DNA of 64,000 nucleotides from Prosthecobacter gellanilyticus (lineage in GTDB: Bacteria > Verrucomicrobiota > Verrucomicrobiia > Verrucomicrobiales > Verrucomicrobiaceae): contig NZ_BKAG01000010.1 in the NCBI RefSeq assembly GCF_007992435.1, positions 1 to 64,000 of the forward strand, in the 5' to 3' direction. A program made the translations under genes and the position numbers. The notes beneath the pieces were generated by a model. The model was not told where the DNA came from and made no database searches. It was given only the letters and a program-made list of their open reading frames with translations. This document shows, piece by piece, positions 1-8,273 of the stretch; within the stretch, counting starts at the first letter, position 1, and every line of letters starts with the position of its first letter.

Positions 1-133
1 GGCAAGCGCCTGACGCAGCCAGTGAGGCCGCTCCGCCGTCCAAGCAAAGTGACAGAATTTTTTTGAGAACCGGTCTAACGATAGTGTTCACCGAAAAATT
101 CCGCTTCTCACCCCGGAGGCAGTTTTGTAGCGT
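1..133. other. Short leader region, no gene seen
   Basis: I see no coding region here on either strand. The last 20 bases hold a purine-rich GGAGG at 115-119 that may serve as the ribosome binding site of the DUF2851 gene, although its distance to the candidate start codons is long. Confidence 0.4.
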
Positions 134-1558
134 TTGCAGGCCTATCCCATGACTCCCCTGCCCCTCGCTGACCGCTACACCCGCTTCCGGGACTTCGTTT
201 TCGCCGGGGTCGCCGAGACTTCGACCAAGCTGCCTGGGCTGGACGAACCCCTGGCGGAGCTGGATTTGCAAAGTCTCTGGTTCGCCGGAGCCTTTGGAAA
301 TGAGTTCACCAGCACGGACGGCAAACGGGTGCGTATCGTCGACTTCGGCGTCTGGAACTCCGGCGCAGGACCCGACTTCAACCACTGCGTGATCGAGATC
401 GACGGGCAGACCAAGCGTGGAGATATCGAGCTCGATCCCGATGCGCGTGACTGGGAACGCCATGCCCATGGCGCGAACCCAGAATATGCCAGAGTGGTGC
501 TGCATCTCTTCATGAATGCTCCCGCGGAGACATTCTACACGCGCACCCTCGACCATCAGGAGGTGCCGCAGGTTCGGCTGGATCTCGCCATGCTGCACAC
601 GGATGTACGGCCCAATCGCGGACTCGCCGCCGTGCGCATCGGGCGCTGCTCCACACCGCTCCGCGAGATGGACGATGCGCGGGTGCACTCCATCATTGAG
701 TCAGCAGCACAGCATCGGCTGGAAAAGAAATCCCTCCGTCTTCATCGCAGCATCTCCGCCCAGGGCCGCGAACAAACGATCTATCAAGCCATCTCTCAAG
801 CGCTTGGCTATCGACAGAATCAGCAAGCTTTCATGCTGCTGAGTCAGAGGCTGCCGATCCGGCGTCTCAAGGGTCTGTCAGCGGAACAGCGTGAAGCCCT
901 GATCTTCGGCGTCAGCGGCTTTCTGGAAGGCGTGAAGTTTGAAGACACCGAGCCGGAGACCCGCGGCTATCTGCGCCAGCTCTGGCAGGAGTGGTGGCGC
1001 ATGCGTGAGGAGTGTGCCCGCTGGCTGGAGCCTGCCCAGCGCCCTCACTGGAAGCTGGCGGCCACACGGCCGGGGAATCACCCGCAGCGCCGCCTGGGTG
1101 CTCTCACCATCATGCTCGAGTCCTGGGACAAAGTGTCCGCACCTCTCATGGATGCCACACGCTGGAGCCAGATGGCATGGAAGGAAACACTGGCGGCTCT
1201 CGCCCATGAGTTCTGGAGCCGACACTATACTTTGTTAGCCGCACCGGCTGCCAAACCCATGGCACTGGTGGGTGAGTCGAGAGTTCAGGAAATGCTCGCG
1301 AACGTGGCCTATCCGCTTCTCATGCCGGAACGAACACGACTGTGGGCGGAATATCTGGAACTACCAGCCCTGCTGGAGAATCAAAAAGTCAGCCGGGCCG
1401 TGCTCCGGCTCTTTGGCGAAAGCCCGCGCGGAACCTTGTTTCAAAAGAAGCTGCATCATCAACAAGGCCTGCTGCAGATCTATGAGGACTTCTGCCTCGA
1501 GGACGACAGCGCCTGCGCAGACTGCCCGTTCCCTGAGCGTCTCAAGGAGTGGGCGTAA
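134..1558 (+). CDS. DUF2851 family protein
   Basis: This 474-residue cytoplasmic protein matches the DUF2851 family, whose function is unknown. The recognisable part is the N-terminal region around residues 55-135, with the pattern VDFGVWNSGAGPDF followed by GDIELDP and a W-x-x-H segment, which in this family resembles a degenerate nuclease-like core. No signal peptide or membrane segment is visible. The C-terminus carries four cysteines in a CLEDDSACADCPFPE stretch, a possible metal site. The start is uncertain: a TTG at 134 follows an in-frame stop at 128 and GGAGG at 115-119, while an ATG lies five codons further on at 149. The gene stands alone and faces araD tail to tail. Confidence 0.8.
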   Translation: MQAYPMTPLPLADRYTRFRDFVFAGVAETSTKLPGLDEPLAELDLQSLWFAGAFGNEFTSTDGKRVRIVDFGVWNSGAGPDFNHCVIEIDGQTKRGDIELDPDARDWERHAHGANPEYARVVLHLFMNAPAETFYTRTLDHQEVPQVRLDLAMLHTDVRPNRGLAAVRIGRCSTPLREMDDARVHSIIESAAQHRLEKKSLRLHRSISAQGREQTIYQAISQALGYRQNQQAFMLLSQRLPIRRLKGLSAEQREALIFGVSGFLEGVKFEDTEPETRGYLRQLWQEWWRMREECARWLEPAQRPHWKLAATRPGNHPQRRLGALTIMLESWDKVSAPLMDATRWSQMAWKETLAALAHEFWSRHYTLLAAPAAKPMALVGESRVQEMLANVAYPLLMPERTRLWAEYLELPALLENQKVSRAVLRLFGESPRGTLFQKKLHHQQGLLQIYEDFCLEDDSACADCPFPERLKEWA

Positions 1559-1576
1559 CCGATCGAGTTGAATTCC

Positions 1577-1607
1577 TTCGTCATTCGAGCTTCGGAATTC
1601 GTCATTC
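1577..1607. repeat. Pair of TTCGTCATTC direct repeats
   Basis: The decamer TTCGTCATTC occurs at 1577-1586 and again at 1598-1607, separated by 11 bases. The same decamer and its reverse complement recur at 21647-21739 in another convergent intergenic space. It lies between the ends of two convergent genes, so it could be a small mobile palindromic repeat or a transcription-end element. Confidence 0.6.
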
Positions 1608-1615
1608 CAGAAGGG

Positions 1616-2320
1616 TCAATGCTTCCCCTGCCCGTAATACGCATTCGGGCCGTGTTTGCGCAGATGGTGCTTTTGCAGGATGTGCGCCGGGATGGGCTGC
1701 ATTCCTGCATTCAATGTTAGGCTTCCGAGCGCCATGCTCGCGCACATCTCGAGCGCGATGCTGTTGTTCACGGAATCCATGGCATGCTTGCCAAAGGTGA
1801 AGGGCGCGTGGTGCAGTTGCAGCACCGCCGGCATCTCCAGAGGGCTGAGCTTCAACTCGCGCAGACGCTCCACAATGGCCACGCCTGTGTAGTGCTCATA
1901 GTCTGACTCCACCTCTTTCGGAGTCAGTGCGCGCACGACGGGCACCGTGCCGTGAAAGTGATCCGCATGCGTGGTGCCATAGCAGGGCAGTTCACGACCT
2001 GCTTGGGAGAACATGGTGGCATGCAGGCTGTGCGTGTGCGTGATGCCACCGATCTCTGCAAACTCGCGGTAGAGATGCAGATGGGTCTTAGTGTCGGAGG
2101 ACGGCCGCAGCGTGCCCTCTACGACCTCGCCTTCGAGATCCACGAGCACGATGTCCTCCGGCGTGAGCTCGGCATAGTCCACACCGCTGGGCTTGATGCC
2201 CCAGAGACCGCTGGCGCGGTCGATGCCGGAAACGTTTCCCCAGGTCAGACGGACGAGGCCAGAGGGCACGAGCGCCTTGTTGGCCTCGCAGATCTGCTCA
2301 CGGAGTTCAGGAAGAAGCAT
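1616..2320 (-). CDS. araD: L-ribulose-5-phosphate 4-epimerase
   Basis: This 234-residue protein is a class II aldolase/epimerase of the AraD type. It would interconvert L-ribulose-5-phosphate and D-xylulose-5-phosphate, linking pentose or ascorbate use to the pentose phosphate pathway in the cytoplasm. Visible family marks are the N-terminal LTWGNVSG substrate loop, the KPSG phosphate-binding motif, the SSDTKTH segment, the paired metal ligands in THTHS, and a third histidine in THADHFHG. The length is normal for AraD. It starts six bases after the CxxC protein gene ends and is probably co-transcribed with it. No araA or araB is in the window, so the upstream sugar is unknown; other class II epimerases of the same fold cannot be excluded. 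Confidence 0.92.
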   Translation of the reverse strand: MLLPELREQICEANKALVPSGLVRLTWGNVSGIDRASGLWGIKPSGVDYAELTPEDIVLVDLEGEVVEGTLRPSSDTKTHLHLYREFAEIGGITHTHSLHATMFSQAGRELPCYGTTHADHFHGTVPVVRALTPKEVESDYEHYTGVAIVERLRELKLSPLEMPAVLQLHHAPFTFGKHAMDSVNNSIALEMCASMALGSLTLNAGMQPIPAHILQKHHLRKHGPNAYYGQGKH

Positions 2321-2326
2321 GCCGGA

Positions 2327-2647
2327 TTACTGCTTCTTCTCGAGGCTCACGATGGTGTAGTTCTTCGCGTAGGTGCCCAGAGCAGCCATCGCGGTGTCCT
2401 TGGTGATCTCCTGGCTGTCCGCCACGATGATCAGCTTCTTCTCTTCAGAGGCAGGGTCGGCCCCAGGCTTCACGTCCACGCTGACCACGCCAGGAAGCTT
2501 CTGCTTCAGAGCGCCAGCCACGTGTTCTTTGCAGGAGACACAGACCACACCGGTGATCTTGCCTTCATAGGTGACGGCTTTCTTTTCATCGCCAGCCTGG
2601 AGGGCGGCTGTGGCCAGGAGGGAGAGGGTGAGGAGCAGCTTTTTCAT
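2327..2647 (-). CDS. Secreted small HMA-like CxxC protein
   Basis: This 106-residue protein has an N-terminal signal peptide (MKKLLLTLSLLATAALQA) followed by one small domain. The mature part reads like a heavy-metal-associated ferredoxin-like fold: a beta strand, then VCVSC as the CxxC motif at about residues 35-38, a helix, a PGVVSVDV strand, and a final TIVSLEK strand. That suggests a periplasmic metal-binding or thiol protein. It lacks the usual M-x-C-x-x-C context of copper chaperones, so metal choice is open. It is followed at once by araD and separated from the upstream rhodanese by a strong terminator at 2736-2776, so it probably has its own promoter. Confidence 0.7.
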   Translation of the reverse strand: MKKLLLTLSLLATAALQAGDEKKAVTYEGKITGVVCVSCKEHVAGALKQKLPGVVSVDVKPGADPASEEKKLIIVADSQEITKDTAMAALGTYAKNYTIVSLEKKQ

Positions 2648-2735
2648 GGTGGGGGAAAGGGTAGTCAGATCGTCCAGAGGTCAAGCCCGTCAAAAGAGGC
2701 CGGAGGGCACACGACCGTGTTCGCTATCGAGGTAC

Positions 2736-2776
2736 AAAAAACGCCGGGATGCGGCACTTGTCCAGCATCCCGGCGT
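2736..2776 (-). terminator. Rho-independent terminator of the rhodanese gene
   Basis: A perfect 11-base-pair stem, CGCCGGGATGC at 2742-2752 with GCATCCCGGCG at 2765-2775, extended by an A-T pair, is followed on the minus strand by a run of T residues (A-run at 2736-2741 on the plus strand). It begins 20 bases after the rhodanese stop codon. Confidence 0.9.
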
Positions 2777-2795
2777 CTAGATTCACAGGGGTGAA

Positions 2796-3173
2796 TTACT
2801 TGTCGAGGGACTCACCGGCCTTCTTCCAGCCGGAGATGCCTGCGGACAGGTGCTTCACATTGGTGTAGCCGAGCTCGGAAGCCTTGGCAGCAGCCTTCTT
2901 GTAGGCGGAGCAGCTTGGGCCACCGCAATAGGCCACCACGAGGGCACCCTTGTCAGCAGGAAGAGCGCTGGCGAGGCTGTCGCCTTTGGCGGCGAAGTCG
3001 ATGGCGCCTGGGACGTGGCCGGCGGCATAGGAATCGGAACCGTTGACGTCGATGACGACGACCTTCTTCTCAGCGATGGCGGTTTTCAGGTCAGCGATGC
3101 TGATATCAGGATACTCAGCGGCGAAGCCAGCGGAGGCGACGAGAGCGAGGGCAAGTGCGAGCAGTTTCTTCAT
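2796..3173 (-). CDS. Periplasmic single-domain rhodanese
   Basis: This 125-residue protein has a signal peptide (MKKLLALALALVASAGFA) and one rhodanese domain. The fold marks are the EYPDISIADLK entry, VVVIDVNGSDSYAAGHVPGAIDF with the conserved GHVPGA, the active-site loop AYCGGPSC whose first cysteine is the expected sulfur acceptor, and the closing HLSAGISGWKKAG. Such proteins move sulfane sulfur or act in thiol redox chemistry outside the cytoplasm; the actual partner is not known. The gene is probably monocistronic, since a strong terminator follows. Its leader carries a 14-base tandem repeat directly upstream of the start codon. Confidence 0.88.
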   Translation of the reverse strand: MKKLLALALALVASAGFAAEYPDISIADLKTAIAEKKVVVIDVNGSDSYAAGHVPGAIDFAAKGDSLASALPADKGALVVAYCGGPSCSAYKKAAAKASELGYTNVKHLSAGISGWKKAGESLDK

Positions 3174-3175
3174 AA

Positions 3176-3203
3176 GGTTTGGTTCGTTGGGTTTGGTTCG
3201 TTG
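3176..3203. repeat. 14-bp tandem repeat in rhodanese leader
   Basis: The unit GGTTTGGTTCGTTG occurs twice head to tail at 3176-3189 and 3190-3203, immediately upstream of the rhodanese start codon at 3173. It would lie in the 5' untranslated region. A short hairpin (CCCGGC/GCCGGG, 3212-3225) lies just beyond. Confidence 0.75.
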
Positions 3204-3333
3204 CAGGGTTGCCCGGCGTGCCGGGCGGGAGTCAGACGCCCAAGCAGGACATATATTCCCACAAAAAGCGCGCTACTTGGTTCTTTATACGACACGTCCC
3301 CCTGAATCTTAGACAGAAAAGTGAGACGCTTTT

Positions 3334-4224
3334 TCAATGTGTCAGCGCGTAGAAGAGGATGTTGATGCCCAGCGGGTAGGCATACTTCTCGGAGAACTCC
3401 CGGAAATACCAGGGGTCCGTCCCCTCCTCCTCCCAGCCATCGCCCAGGTCGGTATTGTGGCAGATCAGCATGACCATGCGCTTCTTGTCATCAAAGACAG
3501 CCCGGTAATGAGGCGTCTGGGCATCCCAGCGCTCATAGGTGATGCCTTGGCTGCGGCCCGCCATGGCATGCCCCACGCTCGGGATCTGCGGCTTCACCTT
3601 CAGCGGGAAAACCATGTGAAAGATCTCGTGCTCCACTGGCAGTTCCACCGCATCCCGGTCTGGAAAGATCTGCTTCAGCGCGATGTGGAAGGTATCCCAC
3701 TCCTCCTCCCCCCAGAAATCATCCACCATGATGAAGCCGCCGTTCATCATGTAGTCCCGCATGGTCTTGGCTTCCTCATCACTGAGGGTGATGTGCCCCG
3801 GCTCGATCATGTAGATGAAGGGGTAGTGCCGCATCTGCTCCGCCACGATGTCCACAATGGCCCCCTTCGGGCTGACCTGGAGGGCCGTGAGCTGCTGGAG
3901 ACGGTAGGAGAAGTTCAGGTCTGCGTCCGGGTAGTCCGTGGTCCATTTCCCCCAGCCTCCGCCACGGCCCCAGCTTCTGCCTCGGCCACCTTCCGAATTA
4001 TAGCGCAGACGGCAAAAGACAAAAAGATCGTTAGGCAGCTCTTTGGAAACCGGCCAGGTCGGAAAGTCCGAGAACTGGCCGCGTCCCACTTCCCGGGGAT
4101 CCTCCGCCACACTGCCATCCTTGACGCCGAAGTTCGTCGGTGAAGCCGGTTTGTCATCCGCCGACCAAAGACCTCCGGAAATGGCCACGACTGCCATGAC
4201 GGAGAGGATCTTGGAGCGTTTCAT
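3334..4224 (-). CDS. DUF4159 domain protein, secreted
   Basis: This 296-residue protein is placed from the ATG at 4224, because the first residues MKRSKILSVMAVVAIS form a signal peptide; a longer open frame extends upstream but has no sensible start. After about 60 residues the DUF4159 domain begins: FVFCRLRYNSEGG, a Gly/Trp/Arg-rich stretch, WTTDYPDADLNFSYRLQQLT, then GGFIMVDDFWG and a conserved C-terminal DPWYFREFSEKYAYPLGINILFYALTH. DUF4159 is a class I glutamine-amidotransferase-like fold seen alone or beside MoxR/DUF58 modules, with no proven reaction. None of those partners is nearby here. It is divergent from the esterase at 4388. Confidence 0.85.
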   Translation of the reverse strand: MKRSKILSVMAVVAISGGLWSADDKPASPTNFGVKDGSVAEDPREVGRGQFSDFPTWPVSKELPNDLFVFCRLRYNSEGGRGRSWGRGGGWGKWTTDYPDADLNFSYRLQQLTALQVSPKGAIVDIVAEQMRHYPFIYMIEPGHITLSDEEAKTMRDYMMNGGFIMVDDFWGEEEWDTFHIALKQIFPDRDAVELPVEHEIFHMVFPLKVKPQIPSVGHAMAGRSQGITYERWDAQTPHYRAVFDDKKRMVMLICHNTDLGDGWEEEGTDPWYFREFSEKYAYPLGINILFYALTH

Positions 4225-4387
4225 GAGAACGAAGGATGCAGAAGCGATGCCAGAGAACGAGCATTTCTGCCCGCAGATTTCACTCGAGATACTTTGATTC
4301 TCTCTGAGTGGGACCTGCTTGTAAAGAATCGTGCGAAAAGACGTGCGCTCGGCCGTTGGTTTGAGCCATCCTCCGCTCTCTGGATTT

Positions 4388-5254
4388 ATGAAAATCGCCT
4401 CCCTCGCCTTTCTTGTCGCCCTCTCTGTCCAAGCTGCCGAACCCGTCACCATCAAACTCTGGCCTTCCGGAGCCCCCGAGAAGCCCGGTTTCAAGATCGG
4501 CGCCGAAGAACTGAATGACAAGGGCGACGGCATCAAGCGCATGTCGAATGTCAGCGATCCGACCCTCACCGTTCAGAAGCCGGACAATGCCAACGGCACC
4601 TGTGTCATCGTCTGCCCCGGCGGCGGTTATAACATCCTCGCCATCGAGCACGAAGGCACCCAGGTCTGCGACTACCTGAACAAACTCGGCGTGACCACCG
4701 CCCTGCTGAAATATCGCGTGCCTCGCCGCGATCCGGCGAACCCGAGTGTGGAGCCTCTGCAAGATGCGCAGCGCTCCATCGGCATCCTGCGCCATCGCGC
4801 GGCGGAGTTTGGCATCGCCCCAGATCGCATCGGTATCCTCGGCTTCTCCGCCGGTGGTCACCTGACGGTCATGGCCACGCTGCACGCGAACGAGCGCACC
4901 TACACCCAGGATCCTGCGCTCGATGTTCCAGATGCCACGCCAAATTTCTCCATCCCGGTCTACCCCGCCTACCTCGTCGACAAGGACGACACCTTCAAGC
5001 TCCTGCCCGAGATCAAAGTGACTGAGAAATCGCCTCCCATGTGCCTGGTGCATGCCCATGATGACAAAGGCGTGACCAGCGCCAGCTCCAGTGCCCTGCT
5101 CTATCTGGAATACAAGAAGCTCAACCTCCCCGCCGAGCTCCACATCTATGCCAAAGGCGGCCACGGCTTCGGCATGAAGGACAGCGGCCTTCCCACCGCC
5201 CAGTGGCTCGTGCGCGTGGGTGAATGGATGAAGGCGATGGGCTGGGTGAAGTGA
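4388..5254 (+). CDS. Secreted alpha/beta hydrolase (esterase)
   Basis: This 288-residue protein starts at ATG 4388, chosen because MKIASLAFLVALSVQAA is a clean signal peptide; upstream in-frame codons do not encode one. It belongs to the alpha/beta hydrolase group often annotated as acetylxylan esterase or endo-xylanase-like in Planctomycetes and Verrucomicrobiota. The oxyanion strand is VIVCPGGGYN, the nucleophile elbow is GFSAGGH with Ser154, an aspartate is likely in HDDKGV, and the catalytic histidine is His259 in GGHGFG. The predicted role is hydrolysis of acyl esters on plant or algal polysaccharide in the periplasm. Substrate is not determinable from sequence. Confidence 0.88.
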   Translation: MKIASLAFLVALSVQAAEPVTIKLWPSGAPEKPGFKIGAEELNDKGDGIKRMSNVSDPTLTVQKPDNANGTCVIVCPGGGYNILAIEHEGTQVCDYLNKLGVTTALLKYRVPRRDPANPSVEPLQDAQRSIGILRHRAAEFGIAPDRIGILGFSAGGHLTVMATLHANERTYTQDPALDVPDATPNFSIPVYPAYLVDKDDTFKLLPEIKVTEKSPPMCLVHAHDDKGVTSASSSALLYLEYKKLNLPAELHIYAKGGHGFGMKDSGLPTAQWLVRVGEWMKAMGWVK

Positions 5255-5296
5255 TCTGCCTTTGATCCTTCCAAGCGCCTGGTTGTCACAGGATCC

Positions 5297-5626
5297 ATGC
5301 CTGATACAGTCCCAGATCCCAGTGCATCCACGCCTTCCTCAGAGTGGAACAAGCCCTGGAACTATACACACCTGGGCATAGCCTGGAGCGTGGGGCTGCT
5401 CTTTAAGGTCACCTTCCTACCGTGCATGTGCGCGATTGGCAATTGGCGCATGGGCGTGGGTTTTTGGTTCGATGCTCTGATCGCATTACGAATTGCTGTC
5501 GCATACACGCGAAACGAGAATGGCCCAGGCTGGGCTATCTACGCTTTGCTCTGCTACACCTCGGCCTTTTGGATTCATGGACTGACCTCATGGATCCTGA
5601 AGATGAATGGCACCCTGCACTGCTAG
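5297..5626 (+). CDS. Small hypothetical membrane protein
   Basis: This 109-residue frame begins at an ATG preceded by AGGA and encodes three likely membrane segments, roughly residues 26-45 (GIAWSVGLLFKVTFLP), 52-72 (VGFWFDALIALRIAVAY) and 79-101 (WAIYALLCYTSAFWIHGLTSWIL). The N-terminus is polar and Ser/Pro-rich. I recognise no family. The esterase precedes it by 42 bases on the same strand and a convergent Dabb gene follows, so it could be a small cotranscribed membrane protein. Coding evidence is the sustained hydrophobic pattern and a plausible ribosome site only. Confidence 0.5.
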   Translation: MPDTVPDPSASTPSSEWNKPWNYTHLGIAWSVGLLFKVTFLPCMCAIGNWRMGVGFWFDALIALRIAVAYTRNENGPGWAIYALLCYTSAFWIHGLTSWILKMNGTLHC

Positions 5627-5648
5627 AGCGATACTTCGCGGAACTCGA

Positions 5649-5945
5649 TCACGGCACATGCGGCACGTAGTCGATCTCCATGAACTCCGCCACCTCGGGA
5701 ATCCAGCGCTGCTGGACGAAACCCTCATGATCCGGATGCTTGCAGTAAAAGGCATAGGCCGCCTCATCCGCAAACTCCATGGACAAACCAAAAGTGTAGT
5801 TGTTCTTCGGACTGATCTGGCGCAGGCATTCGAACTTCTGCACGCCTTCGATGCTAGTGAGTGCGCAGGCAGCTTGCAAAAAGGAGCGCTCTTCAGAGGA
5901 GCCTGACAGGTGCTTGAGACGAAAAACGACAGTGTGACGGATCAT
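5649..5945 (-). CDS. Dabb (stress-responsive A/B barrel) domain protein
   Basis: This 98-residue cytoplasmic protein is a single Dabb domain (PF07876 type), a dimeric ferredoxin-like barrel. The characteristic features are MIRHTVVFRLK at the start, a middle strand YTFGLSMEFADEAAYAFYCKHPDHEGF, and a C-terminal IDYVP strand. Members are small and mostly of unknown role, though some act as heme- or polyketide-handling enzymes. It lies 18 bases downstream of the sulfatase gene on the same strand and is probably co-transcribed with it; this pairing recurs in sulfatase-rich genomes. Confidence 0.88.
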   Translation of the reverse strand: MIRHTVVFRLKHLSGSSEERSFLQAACALTSIEGVQKFECLRQISPKNNYTFGLSMEFADEAAYAFYCKHPDHEGFVQQRWIPEVAEFMEIDYVPHVP

Positions 5946-5963
5946 GGAGAAGTGGATACGCGC

Positions 5964-7883
5964 TTAAAAGTCCCACTTTTGAGGCTTTCCTTTCTCCGGA
6001 GCGACTTCGATGACGTCGATCTCCGAGTCTGGCAGATACAGACGCAGAGTGCCGAGCAGACCAGCACTCTTGATAGAGACGCTCAGTTCCTGCCAATCAC
6101 CTGCCTTCACCTCAAAAGGTGTGCTGTGCATGCCCTCGGGATCGCCTGCGCCTTTGGGGAAACAGTCCACCTTGCCAGCACCCCCGCTGGCGCTGCGGAC
6201 GCGCACTTTCACGGTGGCGGGTCCCTGCATCTTGGCCATGCCGTGACCGAGGAAGCCAGCACCAGCCTTGCCGGTGCTTTTCATCGTCAGAATACCATCC
6301 GCAGGCGTGGCCTTGCAGCCGCGCTCCTTCCAGCCATCCAGAGGATCGGCGGCAACGCCCTTGCCCGGTCTGGCCGGGGCCTTCGCAGCGACGGGCACAT
6401 ACGCTGGATTGGGCCGCGGATAGGTGGCTCCTGTGTCCTTTAAGAAACCATCAATCAAGGCCTCAAGTTCTTTCACCTTCTCCGGCATCTTGGCGGTCAG
6501 ATCATTCGCCTCACTGAGGTCTTCACGAAGGTTGTAGAGCTCGCTTGAGCCCGGATTGCCGAACCAACGAAGCAACTTGAAATCCCCGCTGCGCACCCAC
6601 ACACCTCCGGCACGATGTGCTCCTGCGTGCGGATGATAGTTGAAGTAGGCCTGGCGCTCCAGGTTCCCCTGCCCCTTCAGCACCTTGGCATAGCTGACTC
6701 CATCAAACACCTGCTCCGCTGGCTTTGCGATGCCTGCCAGATCAATCACTGTGGGATAGATGTCGATCGGTCCTACTACCGTCTCGCTCGTGCCACCAGG
6801 GGCGATCTTGCCAGCCCAGGACCACATCATGGGCACACGGGTGCCGCCCTCATAGAGCGTGCCTTTGCCATCGCGCAGCGGTGTGTTCATCGTCGGTGGT
6901 TGCAGGCCTGCCCACTTCTGCCAGGCCTCGTTCGCGGACTTCTTACCTTCCTCGATGGTGTTGCTGTGCACGTTCCCACCGTTGTCAGAGGTGAAAATAA
7001 TAATCGTATTCTCAGTTAGGCCATTTTGATCCAGCTCATCCAAAATTCGGCCGAAGCATTCATCCACACTCTTCAGCATGGAAGCCATGATCGGATTGCC
7101 CTGGCGGCCCGTGGGATCTTTCTTGCTCGCGAAAGCCTTCGTGTACTCCTCTTTATGTCCCCAGGGACCGTGCACGCCATAGCACCAGAGATTGAGAAAG
7201 AAGGGCCCGCCCTTGCTGGCCTGGATGAATTTCACCGCTTCCTGCGCCTGACGGTCGACAATGTATTCGCCCGCAGGTCCATCCGTGATCGCGCCGACCT
7301 TGACCTTGCCACCCGGCCTGCCCTCTGCCACCACGCCATAAGGTGAGAAATATTCTCCAGGTGGACCAGGATCGGGATGGCAATGGAAGGCCACATCAAA
7401 GCCCTGCTGCTCCGGCCAGTGTGGTTGCGTCAGGCCGAGGTGCCACTTGCCGATGTGCGCGGTGCGATAGCCTGCACCTTTGAGTGTCTCCGCCAGAGTG
7501 ATCTGGGAAGGCTCCAGGTAGTTCTTGCTCTCCGGCAGCAGCATGGGCGCATTCGCAGCGGCATCCTTCTTCAAAAACACATGCCCGGCAGGCTGCGGTG
7601 GCTGATGCCCACTGGCCGTCGTGATGCCATGACGCGCGGTGTACTGCCCGCTCAAGATCGAGGCACGAGTGGGGGAGCATAGCGGCTGCGAGTAGGCATT
7701 GGTAAAACGCATCGCCCGCTTCGCGAAGCGATCCATGTTTGGCGTCTCGTAATACTTCGAGCCATAAACACCGCTGTCCATCCACCCCATGTCATCGACG
7801 AGAAACAGGACCACATTCGGCTGTGCCGCGTGGGACGGGTGAAGAAGAGCAAGGAGTGAGAGAAGCAGCGCGAGGCGAATCAT
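5964..7883 (-). CDS. Secreted arylsulfatase family protein
   Basis: This 639-residue protein starts at ATG 7883 with a signal peptide (MIRLALLLSLLALLHPSHAA); an upstream TTG at 7907 is less likely. The sulfatase domain begins QPNVVLFLVDDMGW with metal-binding aspartates, and the formylglycine site is CSPTR with Cys69. GKWHLG and TSDNGG motifs are present. It should hydrolyse sulfate esters of glycans in the periplasm after Cys69 is oxidised to formylglycine. Residues from about 520 on form an extra domain (GWKERGC to the C-terminus) that also ends the sulfatase at 17282 and, more loosely, the one at 15528. No formylglycine-generating enzyme is in the window. A Dabb gene follows. Confidence 0.95.
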   Translation of the reverse strand: MIRLALLLSLLALLHPSHAAQPNVVLFLVDDMGWMDSGVYGSKYYETPNMDRFAKRAMRFTNAYSQPLCSPTRASILSGQYTARHGITTASGHQPPQPAGHVFLKKDAAANAPMLLPESKNYLEPSQITLAETLKGAGYRTAHIGKWHLGLTQPHWPEQQGFDVAFHCHPDPGPPGEYFSPYGVVAEGRPGGKVKVGAITDGPAGEYIVDRQAQEAVKFIQASKGGPFFLNLWCYGVHGPWGHKEEYTKAFASKKDPTGRQGNPIMASMLKSVDECFGRILDELDQNGLTENTIIIFTSDNGGNVHSNTIEEGKKSANEAWQKWAGLQPPTMNTPLRDGKGTLYEGGTRVPMMWSWAGKIAPGGTSETVVGPIDIYPTVIDLAGIAKPAEQVFDGVSYAKVLKGQGNLERQAYFNYHPHAGAHRAGGVWVRSGDFKLLRWFGNPGSSELYNLREDLSEANDLTAKMPEKVKELEALIDGFLKDTGATYPRPNPAYVPVAAKAPARPGKGVAADPLDGWKERGCKATPADGILTMKSTGKAGAGFLGHGMAKMQGPATVKVRVRSASGGAGKVDCFPKGAGDPEGMHSTPFEVKAGDWQELSVSIKSAGLLGTLRLYLPDSEIDVIEVAPEKGKPQKWDF

Positions 7884-7934
7884 GACGGCGCTGAGAACGC
7901 GCTCCAAGCGGCTGAATTGCGCCGAAAAGCGGAT

Positions 7935-8252
7935 TCAAGTTTTACCGAGCTTCGGCCCTGCTGGCGGTGGCTGATTCCCCTGCCCTTGGCCTTCCTTGTT
8001 CCATGATTGAGCCCCCTTGCGCCAGCCCAGTGAGGCTCCCACGGACTGCCCGTTCGAGTCCTGCTTCTGCTTCAGTTCGCGATCCGCAGCGTCGATGTCG
8101 TTGTCGTTGTCGAGATCAAACTCCTCACGATCATTGGCATCGATGCGGCCATCACGGTTCAGGTCATTCGAGGCATCATCCGCAAGATCCACATCTCCAT
8201 CGTGATCCAGATCACGCGAGGAGGAGGCTTGTTTCTTCGGAGGTGTAGGCAT
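7935..8252 (-). CDS. Small EF-hand/dockerin-like calcium-binding protein
   Basis: This 105-residue protein has no signal peptide. Residues 14-57 hold three acidic loops of the DxDxDGxxD type: DLDHDGDVD, DLNRDGRID and DLDNDNDID, each followed by an A-x-D or A-N-D turn, as in dockerin or EF-hand calcium sites. The remainder (residues 58-105) is polar, Gln/Gly/Pro-rich and probably disordered. It is the third gene of a minus-strand cassette and lies 21 bases after the 292-residue glycine-zipper gene. Function is unknown; calcium binding is inferred from the loops only. Confidence 0.75.
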   Translation of the reverse strand: MPTPPKKQASSSRDLDHDGDVDLADDASNDLNRDGRIDANDREEFDLDNDNDIDAADRELKQKQDSNGQSVGASLGWRKGAQSWNKEGQGQGNQPPPAGPKLGKT

Positions 8253-8273
8253 GGCTTGATCAATGGCTGATTT

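Noticed and set aside
3334-4569. Longer N-terminus for the DUF4159 protein (start at 4569)
   Set aside because: The extra 115 residues overlap the divergent esterase and resemble nothing; the start at 4224 gives a signal peptide.
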